From: Streptomyces chartreusis NRRL 3882
GTDB lineage: Bacteria; Actinomycetota; Actinomycetes; Streptomycetales; Streptomycetaceae
NCBI RefSeq assembly: GCF_900236475.1
Contig: NZ_LT963352.1
Location: 992,001-1,056,000 of the forward strand
Direction of reading: 5' to 3'
Length of the DNA stretch: 64,000 nucleotides
How positions within the stretch are numbered: the stretch's first letter is position 1; every line of letters begins with the position of its first letter. The notes beneath the pieces were generated by a model. It had not been told where the DNA came from. It searched no databases and worked only from the letters and a program-made list of their open reading frames with translations. Position numbers and translations under genes: made by a program. Positions 29,374 to 37,857 of this stretch are shown one piece after another.

Positions 29374-30813
29374 ATGAGCAGTACAGCGCAGATCGGCGTC
29401 ACGGGTCTCGCGGTCATGGGCCGCAACCTCGCCCGCAACTTCGCCCGCAACGGCTACACGGTGGCGGTGCACAACCGGACGCCCGCGCGCACGCGCACCC
29501 TGGTCGAGGAGTTCGGCGGGGAGGGGGAGTTCGTCGCGTGCGAGACCGCCAAGGAGTTCGTGGCCGCGCTGGAGCGGCCGCGGCGGCTGGTCGTGATGGT
29601 GAAGGCCGGTGAGCCGACGGACGCGGTGATCCAGGAGTTCGCCCCGCTGCTGGAGCCCGGCGACATGATCATCGACGGCGGCAACGCGCACTTCGCGGAC
29701 ACCCGGCGCCGGGAGCGCGACCTGCGCGAGCAGGGCATCCACTTCGTCGGCATGGGCGTCTCCGGCGGTGAGGAGGGCGCGCTCAACGGACCGAGCATCA
29801 TGCCGGGCGGCCCGAAGGAGTCGTACGAGTCGCTGGGCCCGATGCTGGAGAAGATCTCGGCGAAGGCGGCCGACGGTTCGCCGTGCGTCTCGCACGTCGG
29901 TCCGGACGGTGCCGGGCACTTCGTGAAGATGGTGCACAACGGCATCGAGTACGCGGACATGCAGCTCATCGGTGAGGCGTACCAGCTGCTGCGCGACGTC
30001 GCCGGGTACTCCCCCGCCCAGATCGCGGAGATCTTCCGCACCTGGAACCAGGGCCGCCTCGACTCGTACCTGATCGAGATCACGGCCGAGGTGCTGTCGC
30101 ACGTGGACGCGGAGACGGGCAAGCCGTTCGTGGACGTGGTGGTGGACCAGGCCGAGCAGAAGGGCACCGGCCGCTGGACCGTGCAGATCGCGCTCGACCT
30201 GGGCGTGCCGGTGTCCGGCATCGCCGAGGCGGTCTTCGCGCGGTCGCTGTCGGGGCACGCGGCGCTGCGGGAGGCCTCGCGCGGGCTGGCCGGCCCGCAG
30301 GCCAAGCCGATGGGCGAGGCGGAGGCCCAGGCGTTCGCCGACCGGGTGGAACAGGCGCTGTACGCGTCGAAGATCGTGTCGTACACGCAGGGGTTCCACG
30401 AGATCGACGCGGCCCGCGGCGAGTACGGCTGGGACATCGACCTCGGTGCGGTGTCCGCGCTGTGGCGGGGCGGTTGCATCATCCGCGCGGCCTTCCTGGA
30501 CCGTATCCGCGCGGCCTACGACGCCCGGCCGGACCTGCCGAGCCTGCTGTCGGACGCGACGTTCGCGCGGGAGATCGCGGACGCCCAGGACGACTGGCGG
30601 GAGGTGCTGGTCGCCGCGACCCGCCAGGGCGTGCCGACGCCCGGTTTCGCCGCGGCGCTCGCCTACTACGACGCCCTGCGCGCGGAGCGGCTGCCGGCGG
30701 CGCTGACGCAGGGTCAGCGGGACTACTTCGGTGCGCACACCTACCGGAGGGTGGACCGGGACGGGTCGTTCCACACGCTGTGGGGCGGGGACCGGTCGGA
30801 GGTCTCCGCGTAG
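29374..30813 (+). CDS. gnd: 6-phosphogluconate dehydrogenase, decarboxylating
   Basis: A 479-residue enzyme of the long (dimeric) class. MSSTAQIGVTGLAVMGRNLARNFARNGYTVAVHNRT carries the NADP loop GLAVMGRN; substrate residues include GMGVSGGEEGALNGPSIMPGG, the catalytic Lys in HFVKMVHNGIEY and the C-terminal DYFGAHTYRRVD. Start chosen by AGGAG 9 bases before the ATG and by the N-terminus of the family. It is the third step of the oxidative pentose phosphate pathway and supplies NADPH. Confidence 0.96.
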   Translation: MSSTAQIGVTGLAVMGRNLARNFARNGYTVAVHNRTPARTRTLVEEFGGEGEFVACETAKEFVAALERPRRLVVMVKAGEPTDAVIQEFAPLLEPGDMIIDGGNAHFADTRRRERDLREQGIHFVGMGVSGGEEGALNGPSIMPGGPKESYESLGPMLEKISAKAADGSPCVSHVGPDGAGHFVKMVHNGIEYADMQLIGEAYQLLRDVAGYSPAQIAEIFRTWNQGRLDSYLIEITAEVLSHVDAETGKPFVDVVVDQAEQKGTGRWTVQIALDLGVPVSGIAEAVFARSLSGHAALREASRGLAGPQAKPMGEAEAQAFADRVEQALYASKIVSYTQGFHEIDAARGEYGWDIDLGAVSALWRGGCIIRAAFLDRIRAAYDARPDLPSLLSDATFAREIADAQDDWREVLVAATRQGVPTPGFAAALAYYDALRAERLPAALTQGQRDYFGAHTYRRVDRDGSFHTLWGGDRSEVSA

Positions 30814-30833
30814 GCGCTTCGCTCTGACGGAAC

Positions 30834-30888
30834 GGCACGGGGCCGGTGGGCAGCTGCGACGGCTGTCCACCGGCCCCGTTCTCGTGCC
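30834..30888. terminator. Strong bidirectional hairpin terminator
   Basis: The two arms GGCACGGGGCCGGTGG and CCACCGGCCCCG...CGTGCC pair over about 20 bases with a four-base interruption, around a 17-base loop. It sits 20 bp after gnd and directly before the stop of the converging proline-rich gene, so it can end both transcripts. Confidence 0.8.
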
Positions 30889-30893
30889 GCGGT

Positions 30894-31193
30894 TCAGGAC
30901 AGCGGCGGGCCCGGCTCGGGGTTCGGCACGGGTTCCGGTCCCGGGGGGATCGGGGACGGGTCGGGTCCCGGCACCGGGTCGGGGCCCGGGGGTGCCGGCG
31001 GGGTCGGGCCCGGTGGGGTCGGCCCCGGCGGTGTCGGACCCGGGGGCGGGGTCGGGGCCGGGGGCGGCGGGGTCGGCTCCGGGCCGGGCGGCGGCTGCGG
31101 GTTCGGCACCGGATCGGGGCGCGGCTCCGGGGGCTGGGGCTCGGGGCCCGGTGTCGGCCCCGGCGGCACGGGGTCGGGATACGGATTCGTCAT
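30894..31193 (-). CDS. Proline-rich low-complexity protein, 99 residues
   Basis: Begins MTNPYPDPVPPGP after a good GGAGG five bases upstream. About half of all residues are proline, interspersed with Gly, Asp, Glu, Thr and Asn in PGPxPP/PxPxP units; no signal peptide or membrane segment. Runs of GGGG/CCCC codons make it look like a shadow, but the ribosome site, the stop placed right beside a dedicated terminator and the absence of any convincing frame on the other strand support expression. Function unknown; such polyproline peptides need EF-P for translation. Confidence 0.5.
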   Translation of the reverse strand: MTNPYPDPVPPGPTPGPEPQPPEPRPDPVPNPQPPPGPEPTPPPPAPTPPPGPTPPGPTPPGPTPPAPPGPDPVPGPDPSPIPPGPEPVPNPEPGPPLS

Positions 31194-31313
31194 GAGGTCC
31201 TCCAGCCAGTCGCTCGACTCCGGCTCTGGACTACTCCCCCGCCTACCCGTCGGCTCCTTCCCCAGTCACCCCCGGGCGGGACGGGGAGGGGCCAGGTGGA
31301 GGTAACGGGAGCG

Positions 31314-31341
31314 GAGCCGGGACACCCACGTGTCCCGGCTC
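31314..31341 (-). terminator. Perfect hairpin terminator of the GNAT-like gene
   Basis: GAGCCGGGACAC and GTGTCCCGGCTC make a perfect 12 bp stem with a CCAC loop, 20 bp after the stop at 31361 on the minus strand. Confidence 0.7.
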
Positions 31342-31360
31342 GGGAGCCGGAATCGGGAGA

Positions 31361-31705
31361 TCAGAAACGGCCGGGGTGTTCGGCCAGCCAGTCCTTCGCC
31401 GCCGTCAGCAGGTCCTGGCCGGCCGGCGGGGCCTCGTCGGGGTGGCGTTCGGCCCACTTGGCGACGTAGGGGCAGAGCGGGGCGACGGCGCTGTCCTCGC
31501 GGGCGGCGATGCCGTAGAGCTCTCGTGCCAGCGCGCCCGCGATGCCCTGGCCCTCGTGGGCCGGTTCGACGATCGTGTGCACCGGAACGAGCGCGCGTTC
31601 GGGGCTGTCGAGGACGAAGTACTCGATGCGGCCGACCACTTCACCGCCGGACAGCGCCTCCAGGCGGCCCGCCGCCCGGTCGTCGCGGATCTCCAGGTCC
31701 CTCAT
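31361..31705 (-). CDS. YjdJ-type (NAT_SF) small acetyltransferase
   Basis: A 114-residue minimal GNAT-like protein: GEVVGRIEYFVLDS, TIVEPAHEGQGIAGALARELY (CoA-binding loop QGIAGAL) and LCPYVAKWAERHPDEA, the hallmark of the one-domain COG2388 group. Substrate unknown. I start at ATG 31705 because AGGAG lies seven bases ahead; the GTG six bases upstream is too close to it. Confidence 0.85.
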   Translation of the reverse strand: MRDLEIRDDRAAGRLEALSGGEVVGRIEYFVLDSPERALVPVHTIVEPAHEGQGIAGALARELYGIAAREDSAVAPLCPYVAKWAERHPDEAPPAGQDLLTAAKDWLAEHPGRF

Positions 31706-31744
31706 GGACACGCTCCTGTCCCCTGTACGTCGGTTGTACCTCGG

Positions 31745-32164
31745 TCAGGCCCGGACGGCCTGCGGGCTGCGCTGCTGGTCCGAGCCCGGTACCGGCTCGG
31801 ACGGGTCGGCGCCGAGGTCCACGATCCGGTTGTCGCGGTCCACGTGCACGACCCGGGGGGCGAGTGCCCGGGCCTCGGCGTCCGTCACCTGGGCGTAGCT
31901 GATGATGATCACCAGATCGCCGGGCTGGACGAGATGGGCGGCGGCCCCGTTGATCCCGACGACGCCGGACCCGCGCTCGCCCTCGATGACGTAGGTCTCC
32001 AGCCGGGCGCCGTTGGTGATGTCCACGATGTGCACGAGCTCGCCGGGCAGCAGGTCGGCGGCGTCGAGCAGGTCGGCGTCGATGGTCACCGATCCCACGT
32101 AGTGCAGGTCGGCCTGGGTCACGGTGGCGCGGTGGATCTTGGACTTGAACAGAGTACGCAGCAC
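31745..32164 (-). CDS. panD: Aspartate 1-decarboxylase proenzyme
   Basis: A 139-residue pyruvoyl enzyme precursor. Self-cleavage site Gly24-Ser25 is seen in [30 protein letters not shown] and [11 protein letters not shown] follow. Decarboxylates L-aspartate to beta-alanine for pantothenate. GTG start at 32164 preceded by CAGGAG. Its leader holds a bulged hairpin at 32189-32216 that recurs upstream of a panD remnant at 61.6 kb. The 14-residue C-terminal extension is Ser/Pro/Gln-rich. Confidence 0.95.
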   Translation of the reverse strand: MLRTLFKSKIHRATVTQADLHYVGSVTIDADLLDAADLLPGELVHIVDITNGARLETYVIEGERGSGVVGINGAAAHLVQPGDLVIIISYAQVTDAEARALAPRVVHVDRDNRIVDLGADPSEPVPGSDQQRSPQAVRA

Positions 32165-32479
32165 TTTGGACTCCTGGAAGACGGCTCTCCGCCTGCTTTC
32201 TGCAGGTCAAAGGCGGTCCACACTGTACACGGGCACGCGTCGAACTCGAAGATGTCGAGGAACATCGGTTCACTCCCACGACAAGGCTCTCGGCCTGCAC
32301 TTTCACGAGAGCCTGGCTGCCGTTGCAGCGCTGATCCGGCATCCGTTCGGGCAGCCGCACAGTGGGGCTGCGGGAGAGCGCTCGAAGGGTGCGTCGGCTC
32401 TCATCGGCGCGGATCCACCGGTGCGAGAGCCTTGGGACACCGCTGCCGGACCTGCGGCAAGACGAAGAGGATCATCGCC
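32165..32479. other. 315 bp region between panD and the azt remnant
   Basis: Apart from the panD leader hairpin at its left end, no gene or repeat is recognised. It includes the left junction of the accessory island. Confidence 0.4.
32189..32216 (-). promoter_or_regulatory. Bulged hairpin in the panD leader
   Basis: Read on the minus strand: CCGCC, TTTGA bulge, CCTGC, AGAAA loop, GCAGG, CGG. The inner stem is perfect and the outer stem resumes after the bulge. The same fold with CCTGC-ACAAA-GCAGG and a TTGA bulge lies at 61609-61639, so the element is conserved between the two panD leaders although the surrounding DNA differs. Start codon is 24 bases beyond. It may be a regulatory RNA element or a DNA operator. 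Confidence 0.55.
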
Positions 32480-32735
32480 TCACACCGTTTGCCAGATCTG
32501 GGCGAGTGTTGAGGCGGTGAGAAGTTGCTCGGGGTTTCCCTGCGCCGCCAGTCGGCCCTCGCGGAGCAGGAGGCAGGCGTCTGCCGAGCGTGCGGCTTCC
32601 AGGTCGTGCGTGGCCTGGACGACGGTCCTGACGTCGGCGACCGGCTCCGTCAGCAGGGTGGCGATCCGGTCCCTCGCTTCGGGGCCCAGGCCGGTGGTCG
32701 GTTCGTCCAGGAGGAGCAGGTCCGAGGTCTGAGGA
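32480..32735 (-). pseudogene. aztA: C-terminal remnant of a zinc ABC transporter ATPase (aztA-like)
   Basis: About 80 residues from DLLLLDEPTTGLGPEARDR (Walker B and D loop) through QATHDLEAARSADACLLLREG (H loop His) to a normal C-terminus. Walker A and the signature motif are missing. It is fused in frame to the end of the AztD-like remnant, so the join is a deletion scar rather than a real chimeric gene. No permease or binding protein remains. Confidence 0.6.
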
Positions 32736-33190
32736 TCATGGCCGGTGACGACGCCGGAGAGTTCGTTCGTGCTCTTCGGCAGGGTCACGGACTTGACCTT
32801 CTTGCCCGATTCGATGTCGACGGCGTGCAGGGCGCTTGCCCGGTTCCGAGACGTACGCGGTGTGGTCGCGGACGAAGAGGGTGGGCCGGGGCTGCTGCCA
32901 GTCCAGCGGCTCCTGCCACTCGCCGACGACGGGGATCTTCATGTCCACCTTGCCCGTCTCGGGATCGATGACGTGGAGGGTGCCGTTCGTGCCGAGGACG
33001 AGGGCCTCGCCACGAGGGCCGCGGCCAAGGGAGCGGAAGGAGTAGCTGGTGCCCAGGTCGACCAGGCGCAGTTTCGCGGTCTCGGTGTCGATGAGGGAGA
33101 TGCGGGTGGGCCGCTCCAGTTCGGCCTCCGGGTCGGTCTTGTAGTCGCCCAGGAGGATGGGTGAGGTGGCGCAACGGCGGGCGGCCTCCG
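32736..33190 (-). pseudogene. aztD: Remnant of zinc metallochaperone AztD-like protein
   Basis: Beta-propeller-like repeats: ISLIDTETAKLRLVDLGTSY, LGTNGTLHVIDPETGKVD and FVRDHTAYVSEPGK, then in a shifted frame HAVDIESGKKVKSVTLPKS. The shift is near 32835 and the N-terminal half is missing. The pattern matches AztD of actinobacterial AztABCD zinc importers. The order AztD followed by an AztA tail implies deletion or rearrangement of an azt operon. Confidence 0.55.
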
Positions 33191-33290
33191 GAGGACAAGA
33201 CGGCATCGCCAGTCCGGGTCGGCCGCCCGAGGGCGCCTTGCCCCCGCCCGACTTGCAGAACAAGCGCAGGTCAGTAGGGACGACTGCCAA

Positions 33291-33406
33291 GATGGTCGAC
33301 AAACGACTATCTGACGGCTATCTTGAGCCACCACGCGGCAGCGAGAACAGGTCGTCCGATGGTCGACATACGACAATCTGACGGTTAGTTTGAGCCACCA
33401 CACGGC
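33291..33406 (+). repeat. Tandem pair of ~50 bp operator-bearing repeats
   Basis: Copies at about 33291-33340 and 33358-33407 differ at about six positions, at a period of 67 bp. Each begins GATGGTCGACA and continues CGAC, AT-rich, CTGACGG and TTGAGCCACCAC. The GTCGAC cores match those upstream of other island genes, so these are probably regulator sites of the promoter for the downstream aldolase remnant and SDR gene. Confidence 0.6.
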
Positions 33407-33439
33407 ATTCCGCCCATCCTGTTCCTCAGAAGGAGAGCC

Positions 33440-33733
33440 GGGCAGAGATGATCGAGCTACATACGAGTCGCTGTTGGTCACTGCCACCGTGGGCAGCGAT
33501 TGGGTTCCCGATCAGGTCATCCTCGACGCGGGAACAGGCGTTCCTGGACAAGCCTCCTCCCGCTGCAGGTCGGCGAGTTCCGCCTCGGCGTCGCCACCGT
33601 GGTGCGGGTGGTGCCGGTGGTGCAAAACCACGTATGCCCGGGCGTCCCCGATTTCGAGGACCTGCTCGTCACCGACAGCGCGGGCACGTCGCTGCAGCGG
33701 TGGCCGGTCGACGCCCGCGGATTCCTCGGCTGA
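33440..33733 (+). pseudogene. C-terminal remnant of a D-threonine-aldolase family enzyme
   Basis: The frame gives LLVTATVGSDWVPDQVILDAG, then after a deletion and frame change VGEFRLGVATVVRVVPVVQNHVCPG and DFEDLLVTDSAGTSLQRWPVDARGF. It matches, segment by segment, the C-terminal third of the intact gene at 39704-40810, including the His-x-Cys zinc ligands (NHVCP). The N-terminal PLP lysine domain is absent. A proper ribosome site (GAAGGAG) and start remain in front. Confidence 0.8.
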
Positions 33734-33800
33734 CCGGCCCCGGGACGACTCCCCCCTGGCCGAGCGCGAATCGACCGCCCCCCGTGAAGGAATACCTGAC

Positions 33801-34535
33801 ATGAGACTCAAGAACGTCGCGGCCCTGGTGACCGGCGCCAGCAGTGGCATCGGGCAGGCGGTGAGTTCCCACTTCCGCCGTGAGGGCGCGCGGCTGCTGC
33901 TCACCGGTCGCAGGGAGCGGCTCGACAGCGTTGAGCCCGACGACCTGTACGTCCCTGGAGACCTCAATGACGAGGCGTTCGTCGAGGACCTGGCCAAGCA
34001 GGCTGCCGAGTCCCTCGGCGCCGTCGACGTCGTCGTCCTCAACCACGGCCTGCAGGCCAGCAGTCCGCTCACCGAGATGGCCTCCGCCGACGCGAAGAAT
34101 GTGCTCGACAGCAACCTGCTCAGCGCGTTCCTCGTGATGAAGCACTTCGCGCCGCTGATGCCTTCCGAAGGTGGCTCGTTCGTCTGTATTGGTTCACGGC
34201 TCGGCATGGTCGGCAAGCCCGGGGAAGTCCTGTACTCCGCCGCCAAGGGAGGCCTCATCATGCTCGCCAAGGGCGCAGCGATCGAATGGGCTCCCCGCAA
34301 CATCCGCGTCAACGTCGTCGCTCCTGGCCTGACCGCCACCCCGGTCATCGAAGCAGCTATCCAGCGCAGCGCCGATCCCGAGGCCTACCGCCGCGAGCGC
34401 GAGGGGCAAATCCCGCTGCAACGCCTCGCCACCCCTGAAGAGGTCGCCGACGCGGTCCTCTTCTTCGCATCATCAGAGTCGTCGTACATCACCGGAGCGG
34501 TTCTCCCGGTTGACGGCGGATACACCGCCTTCTGA
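33801..34535 (+). CDS. SDR-family oxidoreductase
   Basis: A 244-residue classical SDR: cofactor loop TGASSGIGQA near residue 11, NHGL in place of NNAG, Ser in FVCIGSRLGMVG, YSAAKGG for YxxxK, and ITGAVLPVDGGYTAF at the end. An Arg-rich GRRERLD after beta-2 favours NADP(H). The ATG at 33801 follows AAGGAATACCTGAC. It begins 67 bp after the aldolase remnant, in the same transcription direction, and precedes the amino-acid transporter. Substrate unknown, probably a hydroxy- or oxo-acid of the island pathway. Confidence 0.87.
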   Translation: MRLKNVAALVTGASSGIGQAVSSHFRREGARLLLTGRRERLDSVEPDDLYVPGDLNDEAFVEDLAKQAAESLGAVDVVVLNHGLQASSPLTEMASADAKNVLDSNLLSAFLVMKHFAPLMPSEGGSFVCIGSRLGMVGKPGEVLYSAAKGGLIMLAKGAAIEWAPRNIRVNVVAPGLTATPVIEAAIQRSADPEAYRREREGQIPLQRLATPEEVADAVLFFASSESSYITGAVLPVDGGYTAF

Positions 34536-34729
34536 GCCTTCCGCTTCTGTCGTACGTGAAGGTCGCGAACCGCGGGACCGGTCGCAGCGATGAGCGGGTC
34601 CCATCCGGCACCCCACAAGGCCCAACGCCCAGTCCGACGGGTTCCTGACCATTCCCAGCCAGTTCGAAACACCACCCACCGGGATCTGAGCGCTCCCAGC
34701 GCCCTTCCCTTTGAGTAAGGAGCAGACCC

Positions 34730-35686
34730 ATGCGAGTCAGCAGAAACGTGAGCGTCACGATCGTCACGTCGGCCCTGGCGCTCGCGCTCGCCGCGTGCGG
34801 GGCGAGCGGCACCGGGCAGAACGTGGGGGCGAAGAGCACGAAGCAGGGCGGGGGATCCGGCTCGTCGGCCGAGCACACCGACGACATCTCGGTCGGTGTG
34901 AAGCCGGACGCGAAGGCGGTGAAGCTGCTGCCCGCGGCGGTGAAGGCCAAGGGCACGCTCTCGGCGGCCATGGACCTGACCAGCCCGCCCACCACGTTCA
35001 TGGCATCGGACAACAAGACCCCGATCGGGTTCAACCCGGACATGGCCCGGCTGATCGCCGCCAAGCTCGGCCTGAAGCTGCAGATCAACAACATCAAGTT
35101 CGACACCATCATCACCGGACTGCAGGCCAATCGGTACGACTTCACGGCGTCCACCATGGGCGCCACCAAGGACCGGCTGAAGGTGCTCGACATGGTCGAC
35201 TACTTCAAGGCCGGCACCGGCGTGTCCGTCCCCTACGGAAATCCGCAGAAGCTGACCACCCACACCCTGTGCGGGCACCGAGTCGCCGTCCAGTCCGGCA
35301 GCACCGCGGAGCTGCAGTGGCTGCCCCAGTTGTCCAAGCAGGACTGTACGAGCAAGGGCAAGCCGGCCATCAAGGCGGTGACCCTGCCCAGCGTGAACGA
35401 CGCTCTGACCCAGCTGGTCTCCAAGAGGATCGACGCGGTGATGTACGACTTCACCGGGCTTCAGTGGGCGGCCACGCAGCAGCCGAAGACGTTCGAGGTC
35501 CTCAAGCCTTTGGTGGCCACCAAGACCGTGGCCGTCGCGCTGAAGAAGGACTCGCCGCTGACTCCCGCGGTGCAGGCTGCCATCCAGTCGATCATCGACA
35601 GCCCCAAGTACGCCGAGGCGCTGGGCCGCTGGGGTTTCGATGACCTCGGGATCAAGACCGCGGCCATGGCCGTCCCGCAGGACTGA
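34730..35686 (+). CDS. Amino-acid ABC transporter substrate-binding lipoprotein
   Basis: A 318-residue family 3 (SBP_bac_3) binding protein. Signal MRVSRNVSVTIVTSALALALAAC ends in lipobox LAAC-G, followed by a Gly/Ser linker. Mature motifs IGFNPDMARLIAAKLGL, NRYDFTASTMGATKDR, VAVQSGSTAELQ and KYAEALGRWGF place it among polar amino-acid or amine binding proteins. AAGGAG nine bases before the ATG. First of three transporter genes. Confidence 0.9.
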   Translation: MRVSRNVSVTIVTSALALALAACGASGTGQNVGAKSTKQGGGSGSSAEHTDDISVGVKPDAKAVKLLPAAVKAKGTLSAAMDLTSPPTTFMASDNKTPIGFNPDMARLIAAKLGLKLQINNIKFDTIITGLQANRYDFTASTMGATKDRLKVLDMVDYFKAGTGVSVPYGNPQKLTTHTLCGHRVAVQSGSTAELQWLPQLSKQDCTSKGKPAIKAVTLPSVNDALTQLVSKRIDAVMYDFTGLQWAATQQPKTFEVLKPLVATKTVAVALKKDSPLTPAVQAAIQSIIDSPKYAEALGRWGFDDLGIKTAAMAVPQD

Positions 35687-35693
35687 GATACCG

Positions 35694-36647
35694 ATGGACG
35701 TGCTCGAGACGACGACCAGGAGCCGACCGGTGTCACAACTGCTGGCCGAAGAAAAGAAGCGGATCACGCCGAAGCGTCCGCGCGACTACGTGGCCTGGGC
35801 CGTCGCGATCGCGATCGTCGCCGGTCTGGTGTGGACCGCGGTGACGAATGAGAACTATCGCTGGCCGGTGGTGTTCAGCTACTTCACCACTGAAACGATC
35901 CTCAACGGCCTGCTGATCACGCTCCTTCTCACCGTGGTCAGCATGGCTCTGGGCACACTGCTCGGGCTGGTGCTGGCCGTGATGTGCATGTCGCACCAGC
36001 GGCCCATCTCCGGGCTGGCCCAGCTCTACATCACCTTCTTCCGCGGTACCCCGGTGCTCGTGCAGCTGATCTTCTGGTTCAACATCGCGGCGCTGTACCC
36101 GAACATCTCGATCGGCATCCCGTTCACCGACATCTCCACGCCGGTGAACGTGAACGCGATCATGACGCCGATGACCGCGGCCGTGGTCGGGCTGACGCTG
36201 AACCAGGCCGCGTACATGTCGGAGATCATCCGTGGCGGGTTCGCCTCGGTCAGCCGCGGACAGCACGAGGCCGCGGAGTCCCTGGGCATGTCGGGGTTCA
36301 CCAAGCTCCGGCACGTGATCATCCCGCAGACCATGCCGGCTGTCATTCCGGCCACCGGCAACCAGGTGATCGGCATGCTCAAGGAGACCTCGCTGGTGAG
36401 CGTGCTCGGCGTCGCCGACCTGCTGAACAGCGCACAGTCGATCTACGCCCGCAACTACCAGACGATTCCGCTGCTGATCGTGGCCAGCCTCTGGTACCTG
36501 GTCATGACGCTGGTGCTGAGCGTGCCGCAGTCCATGATCGAGCGCCGTTTCTCCCGCTCGACCAGGACGCGGCTGACCCCGGCCGCGACCTCGGCCGAGC
36601 CGGGGGCCGGCCAGCCCGTTCCCACCACGAGGGAGTCCCTGCTGTGA
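35694..36647 (+). CDS. Amino-acid ABC transporter permease
   Basis: A 317-residue HisM/GlnP-type permease with a cytoplasmic N-terminus (about 35 residues), five or six helices, and the EAA loop [15 protein letters not shown] at about residue 195. [13 protein letters not shown] and [13 protein letters not shown] are family signatures. One permease would dimerise. It starts 7 bp after the binding protein and overlaps the ATPase by 4 bp (GTGA). Confidence 0.92.
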   Translation: MDVLETTTRSRPVSQLLAEEKKRITPKRPRDYVAWAVAIAIVAGLVWTAVTNENYRWPVVFSYFTTETILNGLLITLLLTVVSMALGTLLGLVLAVMCMSHQRPISGLAQLYITFFRGTPVLVQLIFWFNIAALYPNISIGIPFTDISTPVNVNAIMTPMTAAVVGLTLNQAAYMSEIIRGGFASVSRGQHEAAESLGMSGFTKLRHVIIPQTMPAVIPATGNQVIGMLKETSLVSVLGVADLLNSAQSIYARNYQTIPLLIVASLWYLVMTLVLSVPQSMIERRFSRSTRTRLTPAATSAEPGAGQPVPTTRESLL

Positions 36648-37411
36648 ACGCCGACGGAACGATCGTCGCACGCAAGCTGTGCAAGAGCTTCGGACGTCAC
36701 CAGGTCCTGCGTGACATCGACCTGACCGTCGCGGCAGGGGAGATCTCCTGCATCATCGGGCCCAGCGGATCCGGGAAATCGACACTGCTGCGGTGCATCA
36801 ACGGACTGGAGACCGTCGACCGCGGTGTCCTGCGGGTCAACGGCGAGGACTTCGGCTACGTCGAGAAGGACGACGCCTACCACGCCGTGCGCCCCAAGCG
36901 GCTGGCCGAACAGCGCGCCCGCATCGGCATGGTGTTCCAGCAGTTCAACCTGTTCCCCAACATGACCGCCGAGAGCAATGTCATGTCCGGACCGGTGCTG
37001 GTGAAGAAGAAGGACCGCGCGGCATCCCGGGAACAGGCGCGAGAACTGCTGGCCAAGGTGGGCCTGGAGGGGTGCGGCCACAAGTACCCCGCCCAGCTCT
37101 CCGGCGGCCAGCAGCAACGGGTGGCCATCGCCCGCGCCCTGGCGATGGAACCCACCATCATGCTGTTCGACGAACCCACCAGCGCCCTGGACCCCGAACG
37201 CGTGGGCGAAGTACTCGCCGTCATGCGCGACCTCGCCGGCAACGGCATGACCATGCTGCTCGTCACCCACGAGATGGGCTTCGCCCGAGAGGTCGCCGAC
37301 GAGGTGCTGTTCATGGACGGCGGCATCGCGGTGGAGCGCGGCGACGCCCGGGAAGTGCTGGGCAATCCCCGTGAGAAGCGAACCCAGGCGTTCCTCGAAA
37401 GGGTGCTGTAG
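36644..37411 (+). CDS. Amino-acid ABC transporter ATP-binding protein
   Basis: A 255-residue GlnQ-type ATPase with Walker [10 protein letters not shown] near residue 39, Q loop [10 protein letters not shown], signature LSGGQQQRV, Walker [13 protein letters not shown] and H loop [12 protein letters not shown] start within the permease stop. With the two preceding genes it forms a complete importer; a degraded aminotransferase and semialdehyde dehydrogenase follow, suggesting that the imported amine was transaminated and oxidised. Confidence 0.94.
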   Translation: MNADGTIVARKLCKSFGRHQVLRDIDLTVAAGEISCIIGPSGSGKSTLLRCINGLETVDRGVLRVNGEDFGYVEKDDAYHAVRPKRLAEQRARIGMVFQQFNLFPNMTAESNVMSGPVLVKKKDRAASREQARELLAKVGLEGCGHKYPAQLSGGQQQRVAIARALAMEPTIMLFDEPTSALDPERVGEVLAVMRDLAGNGMTMLLVTHEMGFAREVADEVLFMDGGIAVERGDAREVLGNPREKRTQAFLERVL

Positions 37412-37735
37412 CAGGGCACCGACCTGCGGCAGCGGTTCGGTAGCGCGTCCGGCCCGGCTTTTGCTCCAGTCAAAGCCGTCGTCTTCGGTGAGCTTGTGGA
37501 CCTTGGCCGGGGTGGGGGCGGTGCTGTGACCAGTGGGCCAGGCCGCGCGGAGACCGGGCCGATGTGGATGCGAATGGCCGCCCCAGAGGCCGGGGCGGCC
37601 TGGTAGCCGAGTCCGGTGACGGCTTCGGCCAAGGGCCTGGATCGCTCCGTATGTGGCGCGTTCATCTGATGCGTGGGTGCACTCGCGCGAAGAACCCGAT
37701 CCACTCCGCGCTCCACCGCAACCTGCGTCGCCCGC
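37412..37735. other. Unassigned sequence after the transporter operon
   Basis: No intact gene. The minus strand encodes in one frame APTPAKVHKLTEDDGFDWSK at about 37445-37520, which looks like protein sequence but which I cannot assign. Probably gene debris. Confidence 0.35.
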
Positions 37736-37857
37736 ACGTCTCTGACCGGGGCGGCAACGCCGTGCAGATCAGCCTGCCGTTCGTCACCACCGACGACGAG
37801 ATCCGCCAGCTCGTGGCCGTCATCGGCACCGTCCTCTCCGTCCAGGAAGCGAAGTGA
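37736..37857 (+). pseudogene. C-terminal tail of a class III aminotransferase
   Basis: The last 35 residues, GNAVQISLPFVTTDDEIRQLVAVIG, have the C-terminal strand-helix pattern of GabT-like aminotransferases (xxISPPLxxxxxEIxxLV). Everything before is lost. It is directly followed by the decayed semialdehyde dehydrogenase, the order of a gabT-gabD pair. Confidence 0.55.

Noticed and set aside
32480..32788. A novel chimeric ATPase
   Set aside because: It lacks Walker A and signature motifs and its N-terminal part is a metallochaperone tail; it is a deletion scar.
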